Shown here piece after piece: positions 1 through 7,747 of a stretch of DNA of 50,429 nt (positions within the stretch are counted from its first letter, which is position 1; every line of letters begins with the position of its first letter). A program made the position numbers and the translations under genes. The notes beneath the pieces are model-generated. The model did no database searches and was not told the origin of the DNA. It saw nothing but the letters and a program-made list of their open reading frames with translations. The stretch is from Candidatus Saccharimonadota bacterium (GTDB lineage: Bacteria; Patescibacteriota; Saccharimonadia; Saccharimonadales; Saccharimonadaceae): positions 1 to 50,429 of the forward strand of contig JAEEKR010000005.1 in the NCBI GenBank assembly GCA_016282495.1. Reading direction: 5' to 3'.

Positions 1-48
1 TAAGTCGAGAATTATTTTAGCACGAATTTTATCTATAAGCAAGAGAAA

Positions 49-74
49 GGCCCGCGGATTTTTACCCGCGAGCC
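49..74 (-). terminator. Rho-independent terminator after the 89-residue hypothetical gene
   Basis: A 9-bp stem (49-57 with 66-74, one G-U pair) with an 8-base loop is followed on the minus strand by a U-rich stretch. It lies just past the stop of the gene at 79-348. Confidence 0.7.
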
Positions 75-78
75 AATT

Positions 79-348
79 TTAGAAATTCTCGGGAGATATT
101 ATGATTGTACATCTGCTTCGACTGCACTCCATTATAAATTTTTCTCCAGAGAATTCTCCATTCTCGAATACTCCCTTAAAAATGTAGTTGCTGCTCTTCG
201 CGGCCATTACAATTCGTATTTTGGCCTCTGTGCCGTCTGGCAAATCTATAGGCCTTTCTATGTACCCTTCTGCAGACTCTTTAAAATCAGCAACAACTTC
301 ATCAAGGAAGGTCTCGTCTAGTTCGTCCATGACGAACTTGCTCTCCAT
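79..348 (-). CDS. Small acidic hypothetical protein, 89 aa
   Basis: I do not recognise the family. The protein begins MESKFVMDELDETFLDEV, is acidic, and has no signal peptide or membrane segment, so it is probably cytosolic. A GTG lies three codons upstream, but I chose the ATG at 348 because a perfect AAGGAGGTG Shine-Dalgarno sits eight bases before it and overlaps the GTG. A good promoter (386-414) precedes it and a hairpin terminator (49-74) follows, so it is a complete single-gene transcription unit. Its strong Shine-Dalgarno matches that of the gene at 49014-50381 and contrasts with the leaderless housekeeping genes nearby. Confidence 0.7.
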   Translation of the reverse strand: MESKFVMDELDETFLDEVVADFKESAEGYIERPIDLPDGTEAKIRIVMAAKSSNYIFKGVFENGEFSGEKFIMECSRSRCTIIISPENF

Positions 349-385
349 CGTTTTCACCTCCTTAAAGCGTGATGGATGTTCCTTT

Positions 386-414
386 GTTATAGCATATTTA
401 AGCTAAAAAATCAA
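386..414 (-). promoter_or_regulatory. Promoter of the 89-residue hypothetical gene
   Basis: On the minus strand TTGATT (409-414) and TATAAC (386-391) are separated by 17 bases, with a TGC extended -10 element. The predicted leader is about 30 bases and contains a strong Shine-Dalgarno. Confidence 0.6.
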
Positions 415-418
415 TCTA

Positions 419-1495
419 TTATTTATCTTCCAAAGCATCTAAACCAGGGAGATTTTTACCTGATAGATATTCGAGGGCGGCGCCACCACCAGTGGAGATA
501 AGGGAGAATTTAAGGTTTGGATCAGCTGATACTAGGTTTTCACAAAAACCGCTGGTATCGCCACCACAAATAATGGAAGTAATATTTGGGTTTTCGCCTA
601 GGGTTTTGGCAAAAATAGTGGAAGAGGTGGCGTAGGCTGGATCTTCAGCTTTGCCAAGCAGACCATTCCAGAGTACGGTTTTGGAGTTTTTGGCGGTTTC
701 AGCGAAACGATGAGTAGAAAGTGGACCACAGTCTAGTTTGGCGCCAGTGCTATCTTCATCGAAATCTTCAGCGATGTAGATCTTATCACCATCTTTTTCG
801 ACTGCACCATCAGCGGCAATTTTGCCACCCACACAAATAGCGTCAGCAGTATCTTTGAAGGCTTCAATAAGAGGAGCCTTGTCATCGACTTTGGCACCAC
901 CGAGCATGAGCATAAATGGTCTTTCTGGGTTATTGAGCACTCCGGAGAGAGCGGATATTTCTTTTTCCAACAAGAATCCGGCAACGGATGGCAGACAATT
1001 AGTGATGGCGTCGGTAGAGGCGTGAGCGCGGTGCACGACGGCAAAACCATCCTGAACAAAGATGTCGGCATGAGTAGATTCGAAGATTTCTCTAGCAAAA
1101 TCTTCGGAATTTTTTTCTTCGCCCGGATAGAAGCGAAGGTTTTCGAGTACGATAATACCACCTGCTGGAGCTTTTTCGATTGCTTCTTCGACATCGGGGC
1201 CAGAGACATCGTTTATGAAGCTTACTTTGGCATCTGGCATAAGCTCGGCCAGCTTATCGGCGGCAGGTTTCAAAGATAAATCTGGGTTTTTTTGACCTTC
1301 TGGTCGACCAAGGTGGGAAATAACGATAATACGCTTGGCACCTTCGCTTTTAAGATATTCTAAAGTTGGCAAGCTGGCCTTAATGCGGAGGTCACTGGTG
1401 ATTTCGCCATTTTCGATTGGTACGTTGTAGTCGGTGCGAACAAGAACGATTTTGCCTTTAACATTTACATCTTTGACGGTTTTTTTCTGAAACAT
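419..1495 (-). CDS. pgk: Phosphoglycerate kinase
   Basis: This glycolytic enzyme interconverts 1,3-bisphosphoglycerate plus ADP with 3-phosphoglycerate plus ATP. Family motifs are visible in order: RTDYNVP near residue 21, SHLGRPEGQ near 60, ENLRFYPGEEKN near 117, HRAHAST, GGAKVDDKAPLI, LWNGLLGKAE, and the glycine-rich nucleotide end CGGDTSGF and STGGGAALEYL. At 358 residues it is somewhat shorter than the usual 390-400, but no core motif is missing, so it should be active. It starts 12 bases after the end of pyk with AAAGGGAA as Shine-Dalgarno, so the two lower-glycolysis ATP-forming kinases probably form one operon driven by the pyk promoter. Confidence 0.96.
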   Translation of the reverse strand: MFQKKTVKDVNVKGKIVLVRTDYNVPIENGEITSDLRIKASLPTLEYLKSEGAKRIIVISHLGRPEGQKNPDLSLKPAADKLAELMPDAKVSFINDVSGPDVEEAIEKAPAGGIIVLENLRFYPGEEKNSEDFAREIFESTHADIFVQDGFAVVHRAHASTDAITNCLPSVAGFLLEKEISALSGVLNNPERPFMLMLGGAKVDDKAPLIEAFKDTADAICVGGKIAADGAVEKDGDKIYIAEDFDEDSTGAKLDCGPLSTHRFAETAKNSKTVLWNGLLGKAEDPAYATSSTIFAKTLGENPNITSIICGGDTSGFCENLVSADPNLKFSLISTGGGAALEYLSGKNLPGLDALEDK

Positions 1496-1507
1496 GATTC
1501 CCTTTCT

Positions 1508-2941
1508 TTAAAATCTACGAATGCGGATAGTATTAGTACCGCTGTTTAAATCTTTAATACCTGATACAATGACAGCTAAGATTTCCTCTCGGCCTTCTTT
1601 TGGCATGAGATAACCTGACTCTTTAAGCTCGTAAACTAGCTTAGCACCATAATCTTCGCTATATGGGCGGACAAAAGCGGAGTTAGCGTAGGTTAAAGCG
1701 AGTTGGCCGGCCACGCGAGCATTGCTGGTAACGGTAAGGATCGGAAGATCTGGACGCTTAGCGGCAATAGCAGCGGCAGTGGCACCAGCACCGGTTTGGC
1801 AGACGATAATATCGGCGCCAATTTCTTCGGCAAGTTCAACGGTAGCACCGGCGATAGCATCATAAACTTTATCGTCGCCCACTTGTTTGAACTCTAGAGG
1901 AGCAACTGTGGAATTGTTTTGCGTATAAAGAATGATGCGCTTCATAGCTTTGACGGCCTCGAGCGGATATTTGCCGTTGGCGGTCTCGTCGGAGAGCATC
2001 ACGGCATCGGCGCCCTGAATCACGGCGTTAGCGACGTCGCTAGCTTCAGCGCGAGTTGGCTCTGGGTTCTCGACCATCGAGCCAAGCATTTGAGTAGCTA
2101 CGATACAAAGTTTGGCGTGTTTGCGACAAAGAGCCACGAGCTTGCGCTGAATGATTGGCACAACTTCGGCACCAGCCTCAACTGCCATGTCGCCACGAGC
2201 GACCATGATGCCATCGGTGGCTTTGACGATTTCTTCAAGTTTTTCGTCAGACTCGATAGCTTTTTTGGTTTCGATTTTGGCGATAATCTGAGCATTAGAA
2301 CCGTGAGAAAGTAAAATTTGGCGAAGTTTTTCAATATCGGCAGCAGATTGCACAAAAGAGAGCGCGACGTAATCAAAATCTCTCGAAGCGCCAAATTCAA
2401 TATCGGCCATATCCTTTTCGGTGATAATATCGCCACCAAAATCGGTATCTGGAAGATTGAGGCCTTTTTTACTCATTATGTAGCCATCGTTTTCAACTTC
2501 GACTTTAATGGCAGTTTTGGAGATAATTTCGGTAACGTGAGTTTTGATTTTGCCATCAAAAATGTAAATTGGCTCGTCTACCAAGGCTTTTTCAGCTAGA
2601 TTGTATTGAACAGGAAGGATGTTTGAACCATCGTGCTCAGTGATAGCGGCATCTAGAATAAGTTCATCGCCAGCGTGAACATCCATGTGATTATCCTTGA
2701 TTTCGCCAAGACGAATTTTTGGCCCCTGTAGATCTTGCAGGATTGCCACAGAGCGGCCTTTTTTGGCGGCGGCAGCTCGAATCCAGGCGATTTGCTGATC
2801 GCGTTCCATGTAATTGCCGTGCGAAAAATTAAGCCGGCAGCCATTCACCCCTGCCATTATTAAATCTGTAATCTTTTCTTCCGTAAAAACGGCTGGGCCG
2901 ATAGTGGCCAAAATTTTAGTACGCTTAAACAATTTACTCAT
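1508..2941 (-). CDS. pyk: Pyruvate kinase
   Basis: Pyruvate kinase makes pyruvate and ATP from phosphoenolpyruvate and ADP. Its 477 residues carry KILATIGPA near the N-terminus, LNFSHGNY, the substrate loop QDLQGPKIRLGE, the catalytic-lysine segment IIAKIETKKAIE, VARGDMAVE, and MLSDETANGKYP, which is the family signature around the metal-binding site. The C-terminal domain (about 350-477) is present. There is no Shine-Dalgarno; a TGC-TAAGAT -10 element ends six bases before the ATG, so the mRNA is predicted to be leaderless. It is the first gene of a pyk-pgk operon and diverges from yebC. Confidence 0.97.
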   Translation of the reverse strand: MSKLFKRTKILATIGPAVFTEEKITDLIMAGVNGCRLNFSHGNYMERDQQIAWIRAAAAKKGRSVAILQDLQGPKIRLGEIKDNHMDVHAGDELILDAAITEHDGSNILPVQYNLAEKALVDEPIYIFDGKIKTHVTEIISKTAIKVEVENDGYIMSKKGLNLPDTDFGGDIITEKDMADIEFGASRDFDYVALSFVQSAADIEKLRQILLSHGSNAQIIAKIETKKAIESDEKLEEIVKATDGIMVARGDMAVEAGAEVVPIIQRKLVALCRKHAKLCIVATQMLGSMVENPEPTRAEASDVANAVIQGADAVMLSDETANGKYPLEAVKAMKRIILYTQNNSTVAPLEFKQVGDDKVYDAIAGATVELAEEIGADIIVCQTGAGATAAAIAAKRPDLPILTVTSNARVAGQLALTYANSAFVRPYSEDYGAKLVYELKESGYLMPKEGREEILAVIVSGIKDLNSGTNTIRIRRF

Positions 2942-2947
2942 GCTTTA

Positions 2948-2956
2948 ATCTTAGCA
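2948..2956 (-). promoter_or_regulatory. Extended -10 promoter of pyk (leaderless)
   Basis: On the minus strand TGC precedes TAAGAT (2948-2953), then six bases, then the ATG. The predicted transcription start is the A of the start codon. Confidence 0.5.
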
Positions 2957-2980
2957 CAAAAAGAAATTCTTTGAAAATTA

Positions 2981-2989
2981 TGTTATAAT
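2981..2989 (+). promoter_or_regulatory. Extended -10 promoter of yebC
   Basis: TGT-TATAAT (TATAAT at 2984-2989) lies 22 bases before the yebC ATG. The short leader contains AGGAGA as Shine-Dalgarno. Confidence 0.6.
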
Positions 2990-3011
2990 TAAGGAAATTT
3001 AGGAGAAATTT

Positions 3012-3713
3012 ATGTCAGGACATAGTAAATGGGCTACAACCAAGCGACAAAAAGCAGTGGTCGACGCCAAAAGAGGGGCACTTTTTACAAAGATCGGTAA
3101 CCAAATCGCCATCGCAGCGCGTGCCGGCACCGATCCAGCTATGAATCCATCCCTTGCGATGGTGCTAGAAAAGGCTCGCCTCGCCAATATGCCAAAGGCC
3201 AACATCGAGCGCGCAATTGCTCGCGTAGCCGATAAAAACGCCGCGGCTTTGATTGAAGAAGTTTACGAAGCTTACGGCCCTGGTGGCGTAGGTATTATTA
3301 TCGAAGTTGCCACCGATAACAAAAACCGCACCATGCCAGAAGTGCGCCACACTCTAGATAAAAACGGTGGCCGCATGGCTGAGCCAGGTTCGGTGATGTT
3401 TCAGTTCACTAGAAAAGGCGTAATTTTCATCTCTGAAAAAGGCGATGATGCTTTGATGACGGCCCTTGATGCCGGCGCTGAAGACGTTTCCGATGAAGAA
3501 GATGGCACGGAAATTTATACTGCTGCTTCAGATTTAATGAAGGTTCGTCAGGCTTTGGTGGATGCTGGGCTCACCGTGACGAGCGCTGAGCTGCAGTATA
3601 TTGCAAATAACGGTATTGCCGTCGAAGGTGACACGGCCGATAAGCTCGAAAAATTACTTGATGCACTTGATGATTTAGACGACGTCGTAGCCGTTCATAC
3701 TAATGCTGAATAG
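3012..3713 (+). CDS. yebC: YebC/PmpR family regulator or translation factor
   Basis: The N-terminus MSGHSKWATTKRQKAVVDAK closely matches the family hallmark (SGHSKWxxIKxxKxxxDxKR). The remainder follows the three-domain YebC/TACO1 pattern, including YGPGGVG and NKNRTMPEVRHTL, at 233 residues against a usual 240-250. Members have been described as DNA-binding regulators and, more recently, as factors that relieve ribosome stalling on proline stretches. The proline-rich N-termini of several proteins in this window would fit the second role, but that is inference. AGGAGA precedes the ATG by five bases. Confidence 0.95.
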   Translation: MSGHSKWATTKRQKAVVDAKRGALFTKIGNQIAIAARAGTDPAMNPSLAMVLEKARLANMPKANIERAIARVADKNAAALIEEVYEAYGPGGVGIIIEVATDNKNRTMPEVRHTLDKNGGRMAEPGSVMFQFTRKGVIFISEKGDDALMTALDAGAEDVSDEEDGTEIYTAASDLMKVRQALVDAGLTVTSAELQYIANNGIAVEGDTADKLEKLLDALDDLDDVVAVHTNAE

Positions 3714-3811
3714 TCTATAAGAGATAGCCAACAAACTGACCGTTTGGTGACGGATTGTTTTTATTATAGCACAGCTTGTACTTTTTGTCAAGATATGTTA
3801 AAATTTCTCTT

Positions 3812-3898
3812 GGAAGGGTGGCCGAGTGGTTGATGGCACTGGTCTTGAAAACCAGCAAGTTAATAGCTTCGCAGGTTCGAATCCTGTCCCTTCCGCCA
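3812..3898 (+). tRNA. tRNA-Ser(TGA)
   Basis: The 87-nt gene has a 7-bp acceptor stem (GGAAGGG with CCCTTCC), a long variable arm typical of serine tRNA, anticodon loop CTTGAAA giving TGA, T-loop GGTTCGAATCC, and an encoded CCA. A TGT-TAAAAT extended -10 at 3796-3804 would start transcription right at the mature 5' end. Confidence 0.97.
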
Positions 3899-3926
3899 AA
3901 ATGCAAGCCAGGGGCTTGTTTTTTGT

Positions 3927-3955
3927 TTGCACTTTTTGTCTAAATCATATATAAT
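3927..3955 (+). promoter_or_regulatory. Promoter of the Pro/Ala-rich membrane protein gene
   Basis: TTGCAC (3927-3932) and TATAAT (3950-3955) are 17 bases apart. The predicted start near 3962 rules out the upstream TTG at 3959 and supports the ATG at 3992. Confidence 0.7.
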
Positions 3956-3991
3956 AGCTTGGACATAAACCATAAACGGAATAAATATAAA

Positions 3992-4672
3992 ATGGACGAA
4001 ACTCCTATTAATACAAATACAGCCCCTGCTCCAGAAGCTCCAGCTGCAGCGCCAATTGCACCAGCTCCAGCTCCTGAAAAGAAAAGCCACACCGGTTTGA
4101 TTATCGGTATCATTGTCGCTGTTCTACTAATTGTCGCAGGCGCAGTTGTTTGTGTAATTTTGCTAACTAGCAACAAAGACGGTGAAGGTAATAATGGTGG
4201 GAATACAACATCATCCAACCAAACCCCTACTAACCAAACTCCTCCAGAAGAAAAAGGAACTTCTCTGATTTCATGCGTGGCCGAAGGTGACGGCTGGGAG
4301 TATGGTAACTATCTAACTCTTGATACTAAAAAGCAACAAATTACAAAAATGAAATATGAACTTAAGACAGATGACGACTTTGACGGAGAGAATCTTACTG
4401 AAAATGAAAGGAACACGATTGCCGGCGCAGTGATGTTGATCCCAATGTTTGGACTAAAGGACGATCCTGGTATCAAACTTAACATTGTTAGTGAAGGCGA
4501 TGAAAATGGAGCTGGCGCCAATATGTCAGCAGAGCTCACTCGTTCTAAGCTCGAAGATGAAGATTTGATTAGCCAATTTGAAGAAGTCGATGGATATGAT
4601 GCAGAAGAAATTATTGAAATGATTGAGTCGAACAATCTTGAAGATGTAAAAATGTACTGCGAAGTTGAATAA
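3992..4672 (+). CDS. Single-pass membrane protein with Pro/Ala-rich N-terminus, 226 aa
   Basis: Family not recognised. Residues 1-30 are rich in Pro and Ala (PAPEAPAAAPIAPAPAPEKK), followed by one hydrophobic segment (about 34-57, GLIIGIIVAVLLIVAGAVV), a Gly/Asn/Thr-rich linker, and an acidic domain of about 150 residues that should lie outside the membrane. Two cysteines (SCVAEG and the terminal MYCEVE) could form a disulfide. The same plan recurs in the proteins at 14953 and 46485. I took the ATG because the promoter start falls after the only upstream candidate codon. A strong terminator follows. Confidence 0.8.
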   Translation: MDETPINTNTAPAPEAPAAAPIAPAPAPEKKSHTGLIIGIIVAVLLIVAGAVVCVILLTSNKDGEGNNGGNTTSSNQTPTNQTPPEEKGTSLISCVAEGDGWEYGNYLTLDTKKQQITKMKYELKTDDDFDGENLTENERNTIAGAVMLIPMFGLKDDPGIKLNIVSEGDENGAGANMSAELTRSKLEDEDLISQFEEVDGYDAEEIIEMIESNNLEDVKMYCEVE

Positions 4673-4683
4673 TTCGTTTTAAA

Positions 4684-4712
4684 AATAAGCGCCTACGGGC
4701 GCTTATTTTTTT
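4684..4712 (+). terminator. Bidirectional Rho-independent terminator
   Basis: A 10-bp stem AATAAGCGCC/GGCGCTTATT (4684-4693 with 4698-4707) has A-runs before and T-runs after, so it can serve both the gene ending at 4672 and the converging gene ending at 4727. Confidence 0.9.
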
Positions 4713-4726
4713 TGAAGTTTCGCTTT

Positions 4727-4909
4727 TTAGCGGCGAAACATGGGGGCATTGGAAGCTCTACGCATAGCCAATGCCCTCTTTTGCCTTTCCATTAAGTAGA
4801 GTTTATATTTGTGTGTTTTATACAGAAGATGCATGATGATCACAATTTCGATGCTAGACAAGACGACTAGTGCAAGTGCAATATCTCCTATATTCATATT
4901 TTCAAGCAT
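4727..4909 (-). CDS. Small membrane protein, 60 aa
   Basis: Unrecognised. The product has one hydrophobic helix (about residues 8-30, IALALVVLSSIEIVIIMHLL) followed by a basic tail rich in Lys and Arg that should stay in the cytoplasm. No Shine-Dalgarno is visible; TGC-TATTAA lies nine bases upstream of the ATG, overlapping a perfect 12-base palindrome GCTATTAATAGC. A second in-frame ATG at codon 5 is possible. It faces the shared terminator at 4684-4712. Hydrophobic profile and context support a real gene, but it is short. Confidence 0.5.
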   Translation of the reverse strand: MLENMNIGDIALALVVLSSIEIVIIMHLLYKTHKYKLYLMERQKRALAMRRASNAPMFRR

Positions 4910-4973
4910 ATTAAGCTATTAATAGCACAAACAGTTTGAAAAGTCCAGAAAGCGTGCTTTTTAGAGAAATCTA

Positions 4974-4982
4974 TGGTATAAT
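4974..4982 (+). promoter_or_regulatory. Extended -10 promoter of tRNA-Met
   Basis: TGG-TATAAT (TATAAT 4977-4982) lies ten bases upstream of the mature tRNA 5' end. Confidence 0.6.
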
Positions 4983-4992
4983 GATTTTAGTT

Positions 4993-5069
4993 GGTACCGT
5001 AGCTCAGATGGTTAGAGCGTGGGACTCATAAGCCCAAGGTCACTGGTTCGATCCCAGTCGGTACTACCA
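4993..5069 (+). tRNA. tRNA-Met(CAT), probably elongator type
   Basis: The 77-nt gene has acceptor strands GGTACCG/CGGTACT, anticodon loop CTCATAA (CAT), T-loop GGTTCGATCCC, and an encoded CCA. The anticodon stem lacks the three G-C pairs typical of initiators, so I favour elongator Met; a tRNA-Ile2 with modified CAT cannot be excluded. Confidence 0.93.
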
Positions 5070-5090
5070 TTTTTTTTGGCAAAAAAATGT

Positions 5091-5135
5091 CCGTACCGGA
5101 GCGTCCCAAGGGGCAAACGGTACTACCATTTTTTT
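5091..5135 (+). repeat. Truncated tRNA-like hairpin with duplicated tRNA-Met 3' end
   Basis: An 18-base direct repeat, CGGTACTACCATTTTTTT, occurs at the tRNA-Met 3' end (5059-5076) and again at 5118-5135, 59 bases later. Between them GTACCG (5093-5098) can pair with CGGTAC (5118-5123), with an inner short stem near 5103-5114. The result is a mini-helix ending in ACCA and a T-run. It could be a tRNA deletion relic, a terminator for tRNA-Met, or both. Confidence 0.6.
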
Positions 5136-5136
5136 A

Positions 5137-5145
5137 TGCTATAAT
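5137..5145 (+). promoter_or_regulatory. Extended -10 promoter of the pilin-like gene (leaderless)
   Basis: TGC-TATAAT (TATAAT 5140-5145) is six bases from the ATG at 5152, placing the transcription start on the start codon. Confidence 0.6.
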
Positions 5146-5151
5146 GATTAT

Positions 5152-5541
5152 ATGAAAACGAAAAAAGGTTTTACGGTTCCAGAAATATTTATCGTTTGTG
5201 CGTTCGCGACGCTAGCATTCATTTTATTCTTCCTTCAAAAATCCAATATGAATGCGATGGAGCGCGATGAAGATAGGAAAACTGCTATTAATGCAATGTA
5301 TTATGCTCTTGAGGAAGGCTACTATGTGGAGCATGGGTATTATCCAGAAAGCATATCAGAAGACGTATTAACCGTGATGGATCCTTCCCTATTTACCGAT
5401 CCTTTTGGTTTCAATCTGGGCGAGGAAGACAGTTCTTATTCCTATGAACCAGCCAACTGTGAAAACGGCAAGTGTAAAGAATATACTCTGAGAACAAAAC
5501 TCGAAAAAGAAGATGATTTTGTAAAAAGAAATCGTAATTAA
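5152..5541 (+). CDS. Type IV pilin-like / pseudopilin protein
   Basis: The 129-residue protein starts MKTKKG-FTVPEIFIV: a short basic leader ending in Gly, then Phe+1 and Glu+5, followed by a hydrophobic helix to about residue 28. This is the classic prepilin signature, so a prepilin peptidase should cleave after Gly6. The C-terminal part (HGYYPESI, DPFGFNLG, YSYEP, YTLRTKLE) resembles the small globular domain of type II/IV pseudopilins. No other pilus genes lie nearby. The mRNA is predicted leaderless. The gene ends back to back with the converging PH-domain gene. Confidence 0.85.
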   Translation: MKTKKGFTVPEIFIVCAFATLAFILFFLQKSNMNAMERDEDRKTAINAMYYALEEGYYVEHGYYPESISEDVLTVMDPSLFTDPFGFNLGEEDSSYSYEPANCENGKCKEYTLRTKLEKEDDFVKRNRN

Positions 5542-6120
5542 TTATTTCTTGCTTTTAACTGTGTGGACGAGATGTGTAATGGTGTCTAGTTCGTCGCGTG
5601 GCGTGTTTACATATTTGAAAGTATAGGTGGTTTCGTCACCAACAGTAGACATGCGGATTGTTCCAAGCTGAAAGATATGTTCAAAAACACCGTTTTGTTT
5701 GAAACTCACGTCTTCAATAGAAACTAAATCAATGACGTTAACTGATTTTGAAAAAAGAGAAGTCATGGACATTTGGATGGCGCGCTTATTCGTAATGAAT
5801 AGCTTGTTGCTAGCATAAGTAATTGTAGCTACAATACCTACTAATATTAGAATTGCATAAAGCGAAAAAACCATAATGTAAAGATAATGTTTTGATGCAG
5901 CCGTGATTTTAAAGATGGAGCTAGAAGTTGCTCCATGGGCAAAAAGAACTAGTACAAAAGTAAGTGCGACAAAGCCAAGCAAGACACCGAGCCAAATAAT
6001 AATTAGACCAATCTTAGAACGGCGGATGGCAAGTTCCACATATTCATCTTCTTCCAAAGTGATCTCTGGAAAATCTTTTTTGCTGCGAGCGTGCCTTAGC
6101 CTAACCAATTCTTTTTTCAT
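5542..6120 (-). CDS. Membrane protein with bacterial PH-like (YdbS/YdbT-type) domain
   Basis: The 192 residues hold two transmembrane segments (about 33-60 and 79-102) followed by a C-terminal stretch with YASNKLFITNKRAIQMSMTS and DLVSIEDVSFKQNGVFEHI. This is the pattern of bacterial PH domain family 2, where a strand-turn with TNKR follows paired helices. Function in the family is poorly defined. There is no Shine-Dalgarno; TGT-TATAAT ends six bases before the ATG, inside the last bases of ruvB, so it is transcribed separately and predicted leaderless. Confidence 0.8.
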   Translation of the reverse strand: MKKELVRLRHARSKKDFPEITLEEDEYVELAIRRSKIGLIIIWLGVLLGFVALTFVLVLFAHGATSSSIFKITAASKHYLYIMVFSLYAILILVGIVATITYASNKLFITNKRAIQMSMTSLFSKSVNVIDLVSIEDVSFKQNGVFEHIFQLGTIRMSTVGDETTYTFKYVNTPRDELDTITHLVHTVKSKK

Positions 6121-6126
6121 ATATAT

Positions 6127-6135
6127 ATTATAACA
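6127..6135 (-). promoter_or_regulatory. Extended -10 promoter of the PH-domain gene, inside ruvB
   Basis: On the minus strand TGT-TATAAT (6127-6132), six bases, then ATG at 6120. It overlaps the ruvB stop region. Confidence 0.55.
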
Positions 6136-7135
6136 TATTTAGGTGTTTTTTGGCTTTATTCGTGACCAGACGGCCTCTTGGGGTGCGTTCTAGGAGACCG
6201 AGCTGCAAGAGGTATGGTTCATAATAATCTTCGATCGTGGAAGGTTCGTCACCGGTGAGAGCGGCAATAGTGTTAAGCCCAACTGGACGATCATTATAAT
6301 TTTCAATCATGAGAGTAAGCATGTTACGGTCGGCTGGATCTAGACCGAGATCATCGATTTCCATGAGCTCTAGGGCGCTAGTGGCAATTTTAGTGTCAAC
6401 AATGCCGTCACCATTAACATCGGCGTAATCACGTACGCGTTTAAAAATGCGGTTAGCAATACGTGGGGTAAGTCGCGAACGTGTGGCGAGAAGCTTGGTG
6501 GCTTCGGGATTAATCTTTACATCTAAAATCTTGGCGGTACGGTTAATAATTTGCTCGATCTCTGGCTCTTTGTAGTATTCGAGACGGTGAATAATGCCGA
6601 AACGGTCACGCAATGGGCCTGCAAGCGAGCCAGTGCGAGTAGTGGCGCCAATTACAGTAAAATGCGGTAAATCTAGACGCACGGAGCGGGCGGCCGGGCC
6701 CTTGCCGATGACAATATCGAGTTTAAAATCTTCCATGGCAGAGTAGAGCATTTCTTCTACTGTGCGGCGCAAACGATGAATCTCGTCAATAAACAGAACG
6801 TCGCCATTTTGAAGATTAGTAAGAATGCTAGCAAGATCAGCAGCACGTTCAACGGCCGGGCCAGAAGTGACATGAAGATTAGCGCCAAGCTCGTGCGCAA
6901 TAACGTTGGCCATGGTGGTTTTGCCGAGACCTGGCGGGCCGTACAAAAGAACATGGTCTAGTGCGGTACCATCGTCTCTTTTTTTAACAGCATCAATAGC
7001 TAGTTTTAGATTGTTTTTTAATCTTTGTTGCCCAATATATTCAGCAAAATTAGTCGGCCGAAGAGTTTTTTCGATGATTTGCTCTTCTTGGTCGTCTTTA
7101 TGTGTGGTAGTATCGATAATTCTCTCTATACCCAT
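6128..7135 (-). CDS. ruvB: Holliday junction branch migration helicase RuvB
   Basis: RuvB is the AAA+ motor that, with RuvA, drives branch migration at Holliday junctions. The 335 residues show Walker [10 protein letters not shown] (about 66), Walker B FIDEIHRL (about 115), sensor and arginine-finger region [19 protein letters not shown], and the C-terminal winged-helix with [17 protein letters not shown]. All key residues are present and the length is normal. The start has no Shine-Dalgarno; a TGG-TATAAT lies eight bases upstream, giving at most a two-base leader. It is separate from ruvA and ruvC. Confidence 0.98.
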   Translation of the reverse strand: MGIERIIDTTTHKDDQEEQIIEKTLRPTNFAEYIGQQRLKNNLKLAIDAVKKRDDGTALDHVLLYGPPGLGKTTMANVIAHELGANLHVTSGPAVERAADLASILTNLQNGDVLFIDEIHRLRRTVEEMLYSAMEDFKLDIVIGKGPAARSVRLDLPHFTVIGATTRTGSLAGPLRDRFGIIHRLEYYKEPEIEQIINRTAKILDVKINPEATKLLATRSRLTPRIANRIFKRVRDYADVNGDGIVDTKIATSALELMEIDDLGLDPADRNMLTLMIENYNDRPVGLNTIAALTGDEPSTIEDYYEPYLLQLGLLERTPRGRLVTNKAKKHLNML

Positions 7136-7143
7136 TAGCTTTG

Positions 7144-7152
7144 ATTATACCA
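7144..7152 (-). promoter_or_regulatory. Extended -10 promoter of ruvB
   Basis: On the minus strand TGG-TATAAT (7144-7149), eight bases before the ruvB ATG. Confidence 0.55.
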
Positions 7153-7168
7153 CGGCAACAGATGCGCG

Positions 7169-7177
7169 TGCTATAAT
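7169..7177 (+). promoter_or_regulatory. Extended -10 promoter of the rubrerythrin gene
   Basis: TGC-TATAAT (TATAAT 7172-7177) gives a short leader that includes AAGGAG before the ATG at 7196. It diverges from the ruvB promoter. Confidence 0.65.
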
Positions 7178-7195
7178 AATTGAAAAGGAGATGTT

Positions 7196-7741
7196 ATGAA
7201 AGAATTAAAAAAGAATAGTAAGACTTGGAAAAATCTTGAAGCAGCGTTTGCGGGCGAATCTCAAGCTTGCGTGAAATATCAATACTACGCTTCAAGAGCT
7301 AAAAAAGATGGTTTTGAACAAATGTCGGAAATTTTTCTTGAGACATCCGGCAACGAAAAAGAACATGCCAAACTTTGGTATAAATTGCTTCATGGCGGTA
7401 GTGTCGGTTCGACTGAAGAGAATTTAAAACTTGCAGCTGACGGTGAGAATTACGAATGGACTGATATGTATAAAAAGTTTGCCGAGGAAGCTCGCGCTGA
7501 AGGTTATGATGAAATCGCCGAAAAATTCGAAGGCGTAGCTGCAATCGAAAAGGAACATGAAGCACGTTATTTGAAACTACGCGAAAACATTGATAGCGAC
7601 GTCGTATTTAAGAGCGATAAAGTTACCGTCTGGAAATGTCGCAATTGTGGCAATATCTATGTTGGCGAAGAAGCGCCAGAGCTTTGCCCAGTTTGTGCAC
7701 ATCCACAATCGTATTACGAAATTCGCGCTACGAATTATTAG
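7196..7741 (+). CDS. Rubrerythrin
   Basis: A 181-residue non-haem di-iron protein that reduces hydrogen peroxide, giving oxidative-stress protection in anaerobes and microaerophiles. The ferritin-like domain (about 1-140) contains [33 protein letters not shown] and [11 protein letters not shown], supplying the carboxylate and histidine ligands. The C-terminal rubredoxin-type domain has CRNCGNIY and CPVCAHPQ, the two CxxC knuckles that bind one iron. It has a proper Shine-Dalgarno and is followed after six bases by a metallophosphoesterase gene, so they are probably co-transcribed. Confidence 0.97.
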   Translation: MKELKKNSKTWKNLEAAFAGESQACVKYQYYASRAKKDGFEQMSEIFLETSGNEKEHAKLWYKLLHGGSVGSTEENLKLAADGENYEWTDMYKKFAEEARAEGYDEIAEKFEGVAAIEKEHEARYLKLRENIDSDVVFKSDKVTVWKCRNCGNIYVGEEAPELCPVCAHPQSYYEIRATNY

Positions 7742-7747
7742 AGGCTT

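Noticed and set aside
733-1209. 158-residue frame on the minus strand inside pgk
   Set aside because: It is an out-of-frame shadow of pgk, whose motifs cover the same bases.
419-1495. Truncated pgk pseudogene
   Set aside because: Although short for the family, all substrate and nucleotide motifs are present and the frame is intact.
5059-5135. Integrated mobile element flanked by tRNA attachment sites
   Set aside because: Only 59 bases separate the repeats and there is no integrase or other mobile gene nearby.
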